A DNA stretch of 62,577 bases from Planctomycetota bacterium (GCA_016220035.1 JACRIO010000232.1:1-62577), one strand, 5' to 3'; shown: positions 8,829 through 17,674, counted from the stretch's first letter. Notes: a model not told the origin generated them from the sequence alone. Made by a program: numbers and translations.

Positions 8829-8905
8829 GCCACCTGCGCCTCTACCTGTGGAAGGAGTGGCGCGATCAGCGGGCGGGCCTCTCCGTCGGTCGCCCGCTCC
8901 CCTGA
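8825..8905 (+). pseudogene. truncated ABC-2 permease, N-terminal remnant
   Basis: A GTG overlapping the ATPase stop opens a 26-codon frame beginning SHLRLYLWKEWRDQR. This is the usual cytoplasmic start of ABC-2 permeases (LWKEWR.QR) just before their first membrane helix. The frame then runs into unrelated residues and stops at 8905, six bases before the end of the convergent peptidase gene. I infer that a deletion removed nearly all of the permease. Confidence 0.6.
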
Positions 8906-8911
8906 CGCCGC

Positions 8912-11044
8912 TCACTCGGACTTGTACGCCGGGTCGAGCAGCTTGCGCAGCGCGCGCCATTCGAGCTCGCGCTCGTGGCCTTGGACCTCGCCGGCGAGGC
9001 CGTGCGTCGAGCGCGCGTAGAGCATGAGCTCGAAGTTCTGCTTGTTCGCCTTCTGGAGCTCCCACGTGAACTGGATCGCGTTCTGCACGTGCACGTTGTC
9101 GTCCATCGTGCCGTGCACGATCACGAGGTGGCCCGCGAGGTCCTTCGCGTTCTTGATCACGCTCGTGCGGTCGTAGCCCGCCTTGTTCTCTTGCGGGGTG
9201 CGCATGTAGCGCTCGGTGTAGATCGTGTCGTAGAGGCGCCAGTCGTACACGCCGGCGCCGGCGAGCCCGAGCGCGAACTTCGTGCTGTGGGTCAGCGCGT
9301 ACGCGCTCATGAAGCCGCCGTAGCTCCAACCCTGGATCGCGACGCGCGCCGGATCGCCGCCGTGCTTCGCGCACACCCAGTCGACGGCGTCTTCCAGGTC
9401 CGCGAGCTCCTGCTCGCCGAGCCGTTGGTAGCAGGTGCCCGTTTCCCGGCGTCCGATCCCGCTCGCGCTGCGCACGTTGAGCTGGAGCACGACGAAGCCC
9501 TGCTGGCAGAGGAACTGGTGGAAGCTCGAAGGCCCCCAACTGTCGCGCACGGTCGGCGTGTCCGGGCCCGAATACGTCGGCAGGAACACGGGGTACTTCC
9601 GCGAGGCGTCGAACTCCGTCGGGAGCAGCATGCTGCCATCGAGCGCGAACCCGTCGCGCGCGGGGATCGACACGCGCTGCTTCTCCGCGAACGCGTACTT
9701 GGGAGCGTCACCCTTGCCGGCCTTCCACAGCTCGCGCAGCACCGTCCCGTCGTCGCCCGAGCACACGCGCATCGCGGGCGGCGCGCTCATCGACGACCAG
9801 CGGTCGAGGAACAGACTCGCGTCGGCGTTGAAGTCGACCGCGTGCGTGCCCGCGCCCTGCGTCAGGCGCGTGAAGTTCTTCCCGTCGAGGCCGACACGGT
9901 AGACGTTGCGATCGATCGCGCCGTCCTTCGTGCCTTCGATCCAGACGAGGCCGCGTTCCTCGTCGAGGCGCTCGATGCCGCGCACTTGCCATGCGCCCGA
10001 CGTCACCGCGTTCACGAGCCGGCCCTGCGCGTCGTAACGGTAGAGGTGCGTGTAGCCGGTGCGCGCGCTCTGCCAGAGGAAGCCGCCGTCCTTCAGCCAG
10101 CGCGGCGCTTCGGGCCGATCGACCCACGTCTCGGACGACTCCTCGATCCACACGCGGCCCTTGCCCGTCCGCGGATCGACCGCGAAGAGCTTCGCCCACG
10201 TCTGGATGCGGTCCTGCAACGTCACGAGCAACGTCGCGCCGTCGGGCGTCCAGTCGACGCGCACGACGAGCAGGTCTTTCGGGAACGCGGCGAGATCGAC
10301 AGGCACGACCTTCTGCGTCTTCGCGTCGGCGACGGAGAGGGTCGCGATCGGGTTCGGATCGCCGGCCTTCGGGTAGTTCGCCACCTCGACCTCGACCGAG
10401 CGCTCCTCGTCGAGGAAGCCCTTCGGCACGTGGTCCACGAGCGCGTAGTCCTTCACCGGCGACTCGTCGAGCGAGAGAAACGCGACGAGCGGCCCCTTCG
10501 GGCTCCACCAATGACCTTGGAAGTCGCCGCGTCCGTAGACCTCCTCCTGGTAGACCCAATCGAGGTAGCCGTGGAAGCGCTCGGGACCACCGTCGGTCGT
10601 GACGCGCCACTCCTTCTTGGTCGCGACGTCGAGCACGACGAGGTCGTTCCCGCGCACGAACGACGCGTAGGCACCGTCGCCGCTCGCATGCGCCTCGCGC
10701 GCGTCGCCGACCTCCGCGAGCACCTCCGTCTTCGGCTTCGTCACGCCGTCCGTCGCAGGCGTGAACGACAGCTTGCCGTCGCGAACCGACGCGCGCGCGG
10801 GCGCGGCCTTGCCGGGCGTATCGCTCTCCTTCGCCTTCTTCTGCGCTTCGCTCGCGGTCCCCGTGAGCGGGTCGATCCACTGCGCGGGATCGCGGCGCAC
10901 CTCGACGTGCTTCCCGTCCCAGGCCCAGGTGGTCGCGGGCGCGTCCGACGTCCAGCTCACGGCCTTGCGCACGTCCTCGAACGTGAAGCGGAGCGGGGTC
11001 TGCGCGAGCGGGGCGAGGAGGAGGGCGAGGAGGGCGACGTTCAT
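8912..11044 (-). CDS. S9 family dipeptidyl-peptidase-IV-like serine peptidase, secreted
   Basis: 710 aa with a short N-terminal signal (MNVALLALLLAPLAQTP). Residues about 30-470 form the DPP-IV-type beta-propeller, and the C-terminal 240 residues the alpha/beta hydrolase. The nucleophile is in GWSYGGFMS (Ser574), the acid in HGTMDDNVH (Asp648 or 649) and the base in STHGL (His681). The EE motif that anchors a substrate N-terminus in DPP-IV is present as YQEEVYGR. Predicted role: periplasmic release of dipeptides from peptide N-termini. Most of the gene lies antisense to misleading long frames caused by GC bias. Confidence 0.93.
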   Translation of the reverse strand: MNVALLALLLAPLAQTPLRFTFEDVRKAVSWTSDAPATTWAWDGKHVEVRRDPAQWIDPLTGTASEAQKKAKESDTPGKAAPARASVRDGKLSFTPATDGVTKPKTEVLAEVGDAREAHASGDGAYASFVRGNDLVVLDVATKKEWRVTTDGGPERFHGYLDWVYQEEVYGRGDFQGHWWSPKGPLVAFLSLDESPVKDYALVDHVPKGFLDEERSVEVEVANYPKAGDPNPIATLSVADAKTQKVVPVDLAAFPKDLLVVRVDWTPDGATLLVTLQDRIQTWAKLFAVDPRTGKGRVWIEESSETWVDRPEAPRWLKDGGFLWQSARTGYTHLYRYDAQGRLVNAVTSGAWQVRGIERLDEERGLVWIEGTKDGAIDRNVYRVGLDGKNFTRLTQGAGTHAVDFNADASLFLDRWSSMSAPPAMRVCSGDDGTVLRELWKAGKGDAPKYAFAEKQRVSIPARDGFALDGSMLLPTEFDASRKYPVFLPTYSGPDTPTVRDSWGPSSFHQFLCQQGFVVLQLNVRSASGIGRRETGTCYQRLGEQELADLEDAVDWVCAKHGGDPARVAIQGWSYGGFMSAYALTHSTKFALGLAGAGVYDWRLYDTIYTERYMRTPQENKAGYDRTSVIKNAKDLAGHLVIVHGTMDDNVHVQNAIQFTWELQKANKQNFELMLYARSTHGLAGEVQGHERELEWRALRKLLDPAYKSE

Positions 11045-11146
11045 GGCGCGCTCACCCTACCCGTGCTCGCGCGCTGGCGAAACGGCGCGCGTCGCCGTCC
11101 GTGCAACGACTCGGTTCGGCCCGATCACGCGGCGTGCAGCGCGACG

Positions 11147-11632
11147 TCAGTCGTCCTTCCCGTGGCACTTCTTGAACTTCTTGCCGCTCCCGCACGAGCA
11201 CGGATCGTTGCGCCCGAGCTTGGACGCACCGTGCACGAACGGATCCGAGCGCGCGGGAGCTTCCGGGACGTTCGCGCCTATCCTCACGATCGACTCGAAC
11301 TCCTCGCACGCGGCGGGGAGGGCTTGGCGCACCTCGAACGCGTTCATCATCACGCGCGAAGCGGCGACGTGCTCCACGAACGCGTCGAGCACCTCGCGCA
11401 CGCGCGCGGCGAGCGGATCCCTGCGCGCGAAACGGCCCGGGAGGAGCTGCACGACGAGCGCGCGCACGTCCTCGGCGTCGAGGAAGCGCGGCTCCTTCCC
11501 GAGGCGTTCGTAGCAGAGCTCGACCACGTGCTCCGCGATCCTCCGCAGTTCCGCGTCGGGCACGCCGGCGCCGCGCGCGAAGCTCGAATCGCAGAACTCG
11601 GCCACCCCCAGGGCCACTTGCTTGCTCGTCAT
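11147..11632 (-). CDS. SEC-C zinc motif protein
   Basis: 161 aa. An alpha-helical N-terminal region of about 120 residues has no recognised family. It ends in a 20-residue SEC-C motif (RNDPCSCGSGKKFKKCHG), the CxCx8CH zinc-binding tail found at the end of SecA and in many stand-alone proteins that associate with ribosomes or SecB. There are no membrane segments. The long helical part might be a protein-interaction domain. It stands alone between the S9 peptidase and the divergently transcribed AbiE locus. Confidence 0.75.
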   Translation of the reverse strand: MTSKQVALGVAEFCDSSFARGAGVPDAELRRIAEHVVELCYERLGKEPRFLDAEDVRALVVQLLPGRFARRDPLAARVREVLDAFVEHVAASRVMMNAFEVRQALPAACEEFESIVRIGANVPEAPARSDPFVHGASKLGRNDPCSCGSGKKFKKCHGKDD

Positions 11633-11726
11633 GCCGTTCCTCCCGCGACCGTCGTTCCCCGCCGCGTGCGAGCGCGCTGCGTCGCACGCGGTGCCGCGAA
11701 CGGCGCGGTGGAGCGTTCTCGGCCTT

Positions 11727-11785
11727 GGATTTTCATAATGCGCCTTAGTCTACAGATGTGTAGACTTCGTTTGCATATGAAATCC
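11727..11785. promoter_or_regulatory. nested inverted repeats at the AbiE promoter
   Basis: A perfect 20-base palindrome AGTCTACAGATGTGTAGACT (8-bp arms, 4-bp loop) lies at 11747-11766. It is enclosed by a second, near-perfect pair: GGATTTTCATA (11727-11737) and TATGAAATCC (11776-11785). The second pair overlaps the antitoxin ATG. The patch is clearly AT-richer than its surroundings. AbiEi antitoxins of known systems autoregulate by binding paired inverted repeats, so these are the likely operator. Confidence 0.65.
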
Positions 11786-12376
11786 ATCGACGAGGTCCGC
11801 TCCATCGAGCGCCTGAGGCGCTCCCAACGCGGGGTGTTCTCGCTCCAGGATCTGCGCACGACCTTCGACGAGCCGCACGACGCGGCGCTGCATCGCCGTC
11901 TCAACCGGCTGCTCGACGCCGGGGTCCTGCGGCGGTTCGGAAGCGGATTCTACGTCACGGAGTCGTTCGACCTCGGGGTCCTGAGCCAGCGGATCGCGCC
12001 CGAGTCCGCCGTGAGCTTCGAAACGGTCCTCGCGCAGGAGTTGGTGATCGGGCCGCGACCGGCGAACTCCGTGAGCTGTGTGCGGAGCGGCCGGAGCGCG
12101 ACCTTCTCCGCGCAGGGCGCGAGCGTCGTCTTCCATCACCTCGCTCCCGACTTGCGCTTCGGGGAGACCTCGAAGGACGGCGTCCGCCGTACGGACGCGG
12201 AGAAGGCCATGCTCGACGTGCTCGCCTTCCACCTGCGCGGACGGCGCGCGTTGTTCGACCTCCACGGCGACGTGAACCTGGAACGCCTCGATCGCAAGCG
12301 GCTCGTGAAGTACCTCGCACGCTACTCGAACCCCAAGTTCGTCGCGTTCGCGCGCCAGGTCTTGAGGCTGCCGTGA
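11777..12376 (+). CDS. AbiEi-type antitoxin / transcriptional regulator
   Basis: 199 aa from the ATG at 11777; in-frame ATGs at 11738 and 11756 would put the operator palindrome inside the coding region. The N-terminal winged helix (FSLQDLRTTF, ALHRRLNRLLDAGVLRRFGSGFYV) is followed by the AbiEi C-terminal region. Together with the next gene, whose GTG overlaps its stop, it forms a type IV (AbiE) toxin-antitoxin pair. The antitoxin represses the operon and counteracts the nucleotidyltransferase without direct contact. No Shine-Dalgarno site is visible, so the transcript may be leaderless or nearly so. Confidence 0.8.
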   Translation: MKSIDEVRSIERLRRSQRGVFSLQDLRTTFDEPHDAALHRRLNRLLDAGVLRRFGSGFYVTESFDLGVLSQRIAPESAVSFETVLAQELVIGPRPANSVSCVRSGRSATFSAQGASVVFHHLAPDLRFGETSKDGVRRTDAEKAMLDVLAFHLRGRRALFDLHGDVNLERLDRKRLVKYLARYSNPKFVAFARQVLRLP

Positions 12377-13134
12377 CCGCGCCCGTCCAGAGGCCCGCGA
12401 CGCCGGAGGGGTTGCTCCTCTGGATCATGCACCGTTTCTCCGAGGTGTTCGCGCAGCACGCGATCCTGAAGGGCGGAATGGCATTGCGGCTCTACGACTG
12501 CCCGCGCTCGACGACGGACATCGACTACGTGTTCGTTCCGTTCACGTCGAAGAACGACATAGTCAAGGACGTGCGGAGGACTCTGAACGAGCTCGAGGGC
12601 GCCTCCATCGAGCTCGAACTGCACTCGAAGATGCTGCGCGCGACGATCACGCTGGACGACGCGCGCATCCAAGTCGAAGCGATCGTCGCGGCGAAGTGCG
12701 CTTCGGAAGCCGTCGGGACGGGGACCTTCGCGTCCACGTTGGGCAGTCCCTCGCAAGTCGTGCGCGTGATGAGCGCTTCGATCGCGCTGTCGAACAAGCT
12801 CGCCGCGTGGAACGAGCGACGCCTCCACCGCGACCTGTACGACGTCTACTTCCTCCGGAGTCGCATGCACGCGACGATCGATCGCGGCGTGCTCGTCCAG
12901 CGACTGTCGAAGATCGAGTCGCGGCGGCCCGAACTGCGCAAGAAGAAGTCCATGAGCACGCAGGAGTTCGCGGGCGAGCTCCGCGCCTCGGCGGCGGCGC
13001 TGGATCCCAAGGAGGTCGCGAGCGAGCTTCGTCCGCTCCTGCCCGAGTCCGAGCTCGCCGGGTTGCTGCCGCGCTTGAAGTCCGCGATGGTCCACGTCGC
13101 GGAGGTGCTCGAGAGCCCGCCGAAGAGCCACTGA
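12373..13134 (+). CDS. AbiEii/AbiGii family nucleotidyltransferase toxin
   Basis: 253 aa; GTG start overlaps the antitoxin stop. Hallmarks of the DUF1814 nucleotidyltransferase fold are LKGGMALRLY (near residue 35) and RSTTDIDY (near 46), giving the G-G and D-x-D metal site. NKLAAWNERRLHRDLYDVYFL (near 142) gives the conserved K...R..RD..D block. Characterised AbiEii proteins modify tRNA or use GTP to arrest growth and abort phage infection. All catalytic motifs look intact. A Lys/Arg-rich helix follows. A hairpin at 13141-13160 lies just past the stop. Confidence 0.88.
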   Translation: MTAPVQRPATPEGLLLWIMHRFSEVFAQHAILKGGMALRLYDCPRSTTDIDYVFVPFTSKNDIVKDVRRTLNELEGASIELELHSKMLRATITLDDARIQVEAIVAAKCASEAVGTGTFASTLGSPSQVVRVMSASIALSNKLAAWNERRLHRDLYDVYFLRSRMHATIDRGVLVQRLSKIESRRPELRKKKSMSTQEFAGELRASAAALDPKEVASELRPLLPESELAGLLPRLKSAMVHVAEVLESPPKSH

Positions 13135-13140
13135 GGCCGA

Positions 13141-13160
13141 GCGCCGTGGCGACACGGCGC
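13141..13160. terminator. hairpin after abiEii
   Basis: GCGCCGTG-GCGA-CACGGCGC is a perfect 8-bp stem with a 4-base loop starting 7 bases after the toxin stop and 24 bases before the tRNA-Pro 3' end. No T-run follows, so termination efficiency is uncertain; it could serve both converging transcripts. Confidence 0.5.
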
Positions 13161-13182
13161 ACTCCCCCTCGCGAGGAGGAGA

Positions 13183-13261
<79 letters not shown>

Positions 13262-13476
13262 ACCCGAAGTTTGAGGGCTGGACGTTATAGAGAAGGGCGC
13301 GCGGATCGTCAATCACGGGCACGAGCGCGAGCGTGCGGACCGGCTCGATTCGCGGGTGGATTCGATGCACGGAAGTGCGCGCGATCGAGGACTTCCGGCC
13401 CTCCTCACCGCGCGCCGCGACGAGCCACTTACCCGCGCCCGCTTGCCGCGCACCTCGAATCGGACACAATCGCGGC

Positions 13477-13896
13477 GTGGTTCGCCCCGCTCGCAACCTG
13501 GAGCAGCCCGTGCGGCGCATCGTCCGCCGGCGGCATCGCACGTGGATGCTCTCCATGACGCTCGCGTCGCTCGGCTGGGCGGCGTGGTGGTCGTTCGCGT
13601 TCTTGAAGCACTTCGCGCCCGAGCACGCGCCGAGCTCGCACACCGTGCAGTGGATCGGCGTCGGCTTCGCGGCGCCGGGCTTCCTCGTCGCCTTGTGGAC
13701 GATCCGGGCGCGGCTCGCCTGGATCGTCGTGACGCTCGTGCCCTTGCTCGCGAACGCGAGCCTGCTCTCGATGCCGCTCGTGATGAAGACGCTGCGCATC
13801 ATCCGCGAGGAGCACGCGCAGCGCGATGCCGGATCGAACGCCAACTCCGAGGGCGAGACGAGCTCCGGCGTCCACGCCGCGGAGCCGAAGCGCTGA
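13477..13896 (+). CDS. membrane protein of unknown function, three helices
   Basis: 139 aa from GTG 13477; GTG 13510 or ATG 13546 are alternatives. After a basic N-terminus (RRIVRRRHRTW) there are three hydrophobic segments, near residues 26-45, 58-75 and 79-100. A charged, Ser/Glu-rich cytoplasmic tail follows. I recognise no family. Its stop abuts the stop of the convergent membrane protein gene with no intergenic base. Confidence 0.55.
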   Translation: MVRPARNLEQPVRRIVRRRHRTWMLSMTLASLGWAAWWSFAFLKHFAPEHAPSSHTVQWIGVGFAAPGFLVALWTIRARLAWIVVTLVPLLANASLLSMPLVMKTLRIIREEHAQRDAGSNANSEGETSSGVHAAEPKR

Positions 13897-14292
13897 TCAG
13901 GTCGCGAACTTCGGCGCGAGCCAGAGCATCCATCCGCCCGTCGCGGCGGTCACGACCGTCAGCGCGATGACGAAGTAGGCCGCGCGCCGGTGCAGCGGCC
14001 GCGTCGCCGGCCGACGAATGGTCAGGATCCCGGTGATCACCGGGAGCAGGAGCGCCGCGGTGTTCGTGCGCGCGAGCACGTGGTGCACGGGCGTGATCCA
14101 CCCGGCCTTCTCCAAGTCGTAGATCCGACCGAGACCGTACGCGAAGTAGATCGTCGCGCCGAGCGCGGCGACGGTGAGCCCGACGCACGTCAAGTGCAGC
14201 GCGCGTCGGGCACGCAGCCCCGTCGCGACCACGCAACCCAACAACGCGAGCGTGAGCAGGAAACAGACGAGGAATCCCGCGCCGGGGCTCAA
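13897..14292 (-). CDS. membrane protein of unknown function, four helices
   Basis: 131 aa. I choose the TTG at 14292, which overlaps the gpsA stop (TTGA) and begins directly at the first membrane helix; the longer frame reads into gpsA and is implausible. Four hydrophobic helices lie near residues 5-24, 32-52, 74-92 and 104-124. The loop AGWITPVHHVLARTN carries a His pair before helix 3, resembling small DUF420/DUF2306-like integral proteins, but not enough to assign. It is the last gene of the plsY-gpsA operon. Confidence 0.6.
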   Translation of the reverse strand: MSPGAGFLVCFLLTLALLGCVVATGLRARRALHLTCVGLTVAALGATIYFAYGLGRIYDLEKAGWITPVHHVLARTNTAALLLPVITGILTIRRPATRPLHRRAAYFVIALTVVTAATGGWMLWLAPKFAT

Positions 14293-15323
14293 CCGAAATC
14301 TCCGAACAGCCCGTCCATCTCGCCGGTCGGCGCGCGGTTCATCAGGTCGAGCACCGCGCCGCGCGGGTCCTTGCCGTCGAACAGGATCGCGTGCACCTGC
14401 TCCGCGAACGGCATGGACAAGTCGCCGAGGTCGGCCTCGGGCCCGAACAGCGCCTTCGCCGTCCACACGCCCTCCGCGACCATCTTCATGCCGGCGAGCA
14501 CGTCGGAGAGCTGCTGCCCGCGCCCGATCGCCTCACCCACCGCGCGGTTGCGCGAGTGCTTCGAACAGCACGTCGTCACGAGGTCGCCGAGTCCGGCGAG
14601 CCCGAAGAACGTGCGTGAGGACGCGCCGCGCGACTTGCCGTACCGCGCGATCTCCACGATGCCGCGCGTGAGCAGCGCCGACTTCGCGTTGTCGCCCAGT
14701 TCGAGCCCGTCGCTGATGCCCGCGGCGACCGCGATCACGTTCTTCAACGCGCCCGCGAGCTCGGCGCCGAGCGGATCGTTGTGCGTGTAGACGCGAAACC
14801 ACGGCGACGAGAACACGGACTGCACGCGCTGCGCGAGCGCCAAGTCCCCGCTGGCGGCGAGTAGCGCGACGGGCTTCTGCAGCGCGACCTCCTCGGCATG
14901 GCTCGGACCGGTGAGCACGCACATCGGCCGCTCGCCGAGCACCTCGACCAGGATCTGCGTCGGCGTCTTGAACGTCTCGATCTCGATGCCCTTGGTCGCG
15001 CTCACGATCGGCAGGTTGCCGGGCAGCGCGTCCTCGAAGCGCAGCGCGACACCGCGCAGGTACTGCGTCGGCACGACGCTGACGACGAGGTCGGCGCCCG
15101 CCGCCGCGCGGTACGGATCGGCCGTGATCTCGATGCTCGCGGGCAGCTGGATCCCCGGCAGGAAGCGCTTGTTCTCGCGCGTGCGCTCGAGCTCGGCCGC
15201 GAAGTCGGGGAACGCGCTCCACAGCCGCACGCGACCGCCGTTGCGCGCGAGGTGCAGCGCGAGCGTGGTGCCCCAGCTCCCGTCGCCGATGATCAGCACC
15301 TGCGTGGACGCGCGATCAGACAT
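14289..15323 (-). CDS. gpsA: NAD(P)H-dependent glycerol-3-phosphate dehydrogenase
   Basis: 344 aa. It reduces dihydroxyacetone phosphate to sn-glycerol-3-phosphate for phospholipid synthesis, in the cytoplasm. The N-terminal Rossmann fold has LIIGDGSWGTTLA (GxGxxG-type, with Asp in place of the usual Ala). Conserved family blocks are SATKGIE, LTGPSHAEEVA, GALKNVIAVAAGISDGLELGDNAKSA (catalytic Lys) and GLAGLGDLVTTC. Length matches the family. It overlaps plsY by 8 bp, so both steps that make lysophosphatidic acid are translated together. Confidence 0.95.
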   Translation of the reverse strand: MSDRASTQVLIIGDGSWGTTLALHLARNGGRVRLWSAFPDFAAELERTRENKRFLPGIQLPASIEITADPYRAAAGADLVVSVVPTQYLRGVALRFEDALPGNLPIVSATKGIEIETFKTPTQILVEVLGERPMCVLTGPSHAEEVALQKPVALLAASGDLALAQRVQSVFSSPWFRVYTHNDPLGAELAGALKNVIAVAAGISDGLELGDNAKSALLTRGIVEIARYGKSRGASSRTFFGLAGLGDLVTTCCSKHSRNRAVGEAIGRGQQLSDVLAGMKMVAEGVWTAKALFGPEADLGDLSMPFAEQVHAILFDGKDPRGAVLDLMNRAPTGEMDGLFGDFG

Positions 15324-15984
15324 GCGGTCGCGCCTCCGGCGCCGAGGCGCCCTTTTCGCCCGCGCGCGGCTCCGTGCCGGCGAGCATGCGTTGGATGTTG
15401 GAGCGATGGCGCACGAGGATGAGCACGGCGAGCAGCGTCGTGCCGAGCACGAACTCGGGCTTCCCGCGGTCGAGGTACCACGCGCTGACCGGCCAGGAGA
15501 CGCTCATGAGGATCGACGAGAGCCCGTTGTAGCGCGTCACCTTGCGCGTCAGGAGCCAAACCACGCCTCCGATCACGAAGACCCACGGATCGACGCCGAC
15601 GATCGCGCCGCAGCCGGTCGCGACGGCCTTGCCGCCTTCGAAGCGCAGATAGATCGAGTAGCAGTGGCCGAGCACCGCCGCCGTGCCGGTGAGGAGCTGC
15701 ATCATCGGCACGAGCTCGCGCTGCTCGGCGAGGAGACCGATCGCGAGCACGGGCCCGAAGCCCTTCGCGAAGTCGCAGAAGAACACGACGATGGCCCAAC
15801 CGCGACCGAGGGCGCGGCCGGCGTTGGAGGCGCCGATGTTGCCGCTGCCGATCGTGCGCAGGTCGACGCCCTTGATCCACTTCGCGAAGACGAGGCCGAA
15901 CGGGATCGAACCGAGCAGGTAGGCGGCGACGACGACGCCCCAGAAGAGCGGTTCGCAGAGGACGGCCTGGAGGTTCTGCAGCAT
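15316..15984 (-). CDS. plsY: acyl-phosphate:glycerol-3-phosphate acyltransferase PlsY
   Basis: 222 aa polytopic membrane protein. It transfers an acyl group from acyl-phosphate to glycerol-3-phosphate. The PlsY motifs are clear: GSIPFGLVFAKW (near residue 25), the phosphate-loop-like RTIGSGNIGASNAGRALG (near 43), and EGGKAVATGCGAIVG with the conserved Lys (near 127). Five helices and family-typical length. ATG start. It is first in the minus-strand operon, with gpsA supplying its substrate. Confidence 0.95.
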   Translation of the reverse strand: MLQNLQAVLCEPLFWGVVVAAYLLGSIPFGLVFAKWIKGVDLRTIGSGNIGASNAGRALGRGWAIVVFFCDFAKGFGPVLAIGLLAEQRELVPMMQLLTGTAAVLGHCYSIYLRFEGGKAVATGCGAIVGVDPWVFVIGGVVWLLTRKVTRYNGLSSILMSVSWPVSAWYLDRGKPEFVLGTTLLAVLILVRHRSNIQRMLAGTEPRAGEKGASAPEARPHV

Positions 15985-16294
15985 CGCGTGCGATCCGCCG
16001 CGCGTGCGAGCGGCGGCGTGACGCCTCAGGGTAGTGCATCCCCGGCCCCGGCGTCACGCGCGGGAGCGGACGCGCCGCGCCTCCCGGGCACGCACGCTTG
16101 CCGATCCGCGGCGGACGGCCCGGGGCGAGCGCCGCGGAATCGCCCCGCAACGACGCGCGAATCGAGGATCCGCTCCGCCCTCGTGCGGAGCCCGACCGGG
16201 TTGCAAAGCGGACCCTTCGCCGTACCATGGCGCGCCACTTCGCGCGGGAGCGTGGTCCCGCGCCGACCCTCGACACGCTGCTGGAGCCCCCGTC

Positions 16295-16561
16295 ATGACG
16301 TATGTGATCGCCGAGCCGTGCAAGAACACGAAGGACACGGCCTGCGTCGAAGTCTGCCCGGTCGACTGCATCCACCCGACCAAGGACGCGCCCGACTTCG
16401 CCAAGCACGACATGCTCTACATCAACCCCGACGAGTGCATCGACTGCGGCGCGTGCGCCCCCGAGTGCCCCGTCGACGCGATCTTCGACGAAGCGGAGCT
16501 CCCGGAGAAGTGGACCGCGTACACGAAGCTGAACGCGGACTGGTTCGCGAAACGGGTCTGA
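16295..16561 (+). CDS. 7Fe ferredoxin ([3Fe-4S][4Fe-4S], FdxA type)
   Basis: 88 aa soluble electron carrier. The first Cys set ([17 protein letters not shown]) has the long spacing of 3Fe-4S/4Fe-4S ferredoxins. The second is [16 protein letters not shown]. The C-terminal extension after residue 65 ([19 protein letters not shown]) matches the tail of FdxA-like proteins from Actinobacteria, Thermus and planctomycetes. It stands alone, with a strong hairpin after its stop. No redox partner gene is adjacent. Confidence 0.93.
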   Translation: MTYVIAEPCKNTKDTACVEVCPVDCIHPTKDAPDFAKHDMLYINPDECIDCGACAPECPVDAIFDEAELPEKWTAYTKLNADWFAKRV

Positions 16562-16584
16562 GACCGAGCTCGACCTCGAAACAC

Positions 16585-16625
16585 ACACGACCGGCGCGCC
16601 GAGGGACTCGGTGCGCCGGTCGTGT
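16585..16625. terminator. strong hairpin between ferredoxin and M48 genes
   Basis: The arms ACACGACCGGCGC and GCGCCGGTCGTGT pair around a shorter CCGAG...CTCGG inner stem, giving about 18 base pairs. It lies between convergent genes and probably terminates both; there is no long T-run. Confidence 0.65.
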
Positions 16626-16651
16626 CGTTCAAGGAAGCGCGGAGCTCCGCG

Positions 16652-17674
16652 CTACTTCTGCTTCGCGTCGCCCTGCTCGGCCGCCTGCGCGGCTTCCAGG
16701 GTCGCGCGCGCTTCCACCTGCTCCTGCGACTCCTGAGGCACGAGGCAGCTCGGCACCGCGGCGAGGAGCAGTTTCGCGCGCGCGAGCGACTGGTCGTTGG
16801 GCATCGTCTTCCCCACGGCCTCCGCGCGCGCCTTGAGCGCCGTGAAGCGCGCGTCGTCCGCGATCGGCGGCTTGCGCCACTCGTGCGCGGTCGCCGGCAG
16901 CGCCGCGGCGCGCTGTTTCGCCGCCGCGACGCGGCTCGAGAGCGACGGGTGGTCGGACGCCGCCTCCGGCGTCTTGTCGAAGCCCTTGTCGATGAGCTGC
17001 TGGAAGAACCCGCCGAAGCGCTCGGGATCCCAGCCCGCGTGCGTGTAGAACTCGAAGCCGAGCTTGTCCGCCTCCGCCTCGTCGTCGCGCGTGAAGCCCA
17101 TCGCGAGAAAGTTGCCCGCGATCATGCCGAGGCCCGCGCCGTAGGCCGCGTACTCCTTGCCGTGTTCCTTGCCGCCGGCCGCGTAACCGGCCGCACCCAG
17201 GAGCACGGCGCCCCCGAGCACGGCGTACTGCCGGTCCGACCCCTTGTGCACGTGGCGCGCGTAGACGTGGCCGAACTCGTGCGCGACGACGGCGGCGAGC
17301 TCGTCCTCCGTGCGGCACTCGCGCATGAGCTGCGAGTAGATGTAGGCGTGGTCGCCGCCGGTCGTGAACGCGTTCAGCGTGGAGCTGTTCACGAGGTGGA
17401 ACTGCTCGTTCGTGAACATCCAACTGGAGTCGTCCTTGAACGCGCTCTTCGGGCCGAACTTCTGCGCGTGGAGCTCCTTCGCGCTTGCGACGACGCGCTG
17501 GCCGAGCTGTTGGAGGTAGTCCCTGAGCTCGCCGTCGGTCAGCACCGCGGGCTCGAGCTCCTTGTGGTAGTCGGTCGCCTGCGCGCGGATCGATTGGTCG
17601 GTCGCGCAGCCGGCGCCAACGACGAGACTGAGGAGGAGCGCGAGGTACGTGGGGATCGATCGGACTCGGAACAT
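16652..17674 (-). CDS. M48 family metallopeptidase lipoprotein
   Basis: 340 aa from the ATG at 17674. The N-terminus (LALLLSLVVGAGC) carries a lipobox with Cys23. The zinc site is VVAHEFGHVYARH (HExxH, near residue 133), with the third ligand in DEAEADKLG (near 199). This is the M48B/BepA-LoiP layout of periplasmic proteases that degrade misassembled outer-membrane proteins. A Gly/Ala hydrophobic patch (AVLGGAVLLGAAGYAAGG) follows the zinc site. The C-terminal 110 residues are helical, without TPR repeats that I can recognise. Confidence 0.92.
   Translation of the reverse strand: MFRVRSIPTYLALLLSLVVGAGCATDQSIRAQATDYHKELEPAVLTDGELRDYLQQLGQRVVASAKELHAQKFGPKSAFKDDSSWMFTNEQFHLVNSSTLNAFTTGGDHAYIYSQLMRECRTEDELAAVVAHEFGHVYARHVHKGSDRQYAVLGGAVLLGAAGYAAGGKEHGKEYAAYGAGLGMIAGNFLAMGFTRDDEAEADKLGFEFYTHAGWDPERFGGFFQQLIDKGFDKTPEAASDHPSLSSRVAAAKQRAAALPATAHEWRKPPIADDARFTALKARAEAVGKTMPNDQSLARAKLLLAAVPSCLVPQESQEQVEARATLEAAQAAEQGDAKQK

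Noticed and set aside
8975-12376. 1133-codon plus-strand frame
   Set aside because: GC-bias artefact antisense to the S9 peptidase and SEC-C genes; only its last 199 codons (AbiEi) are real.
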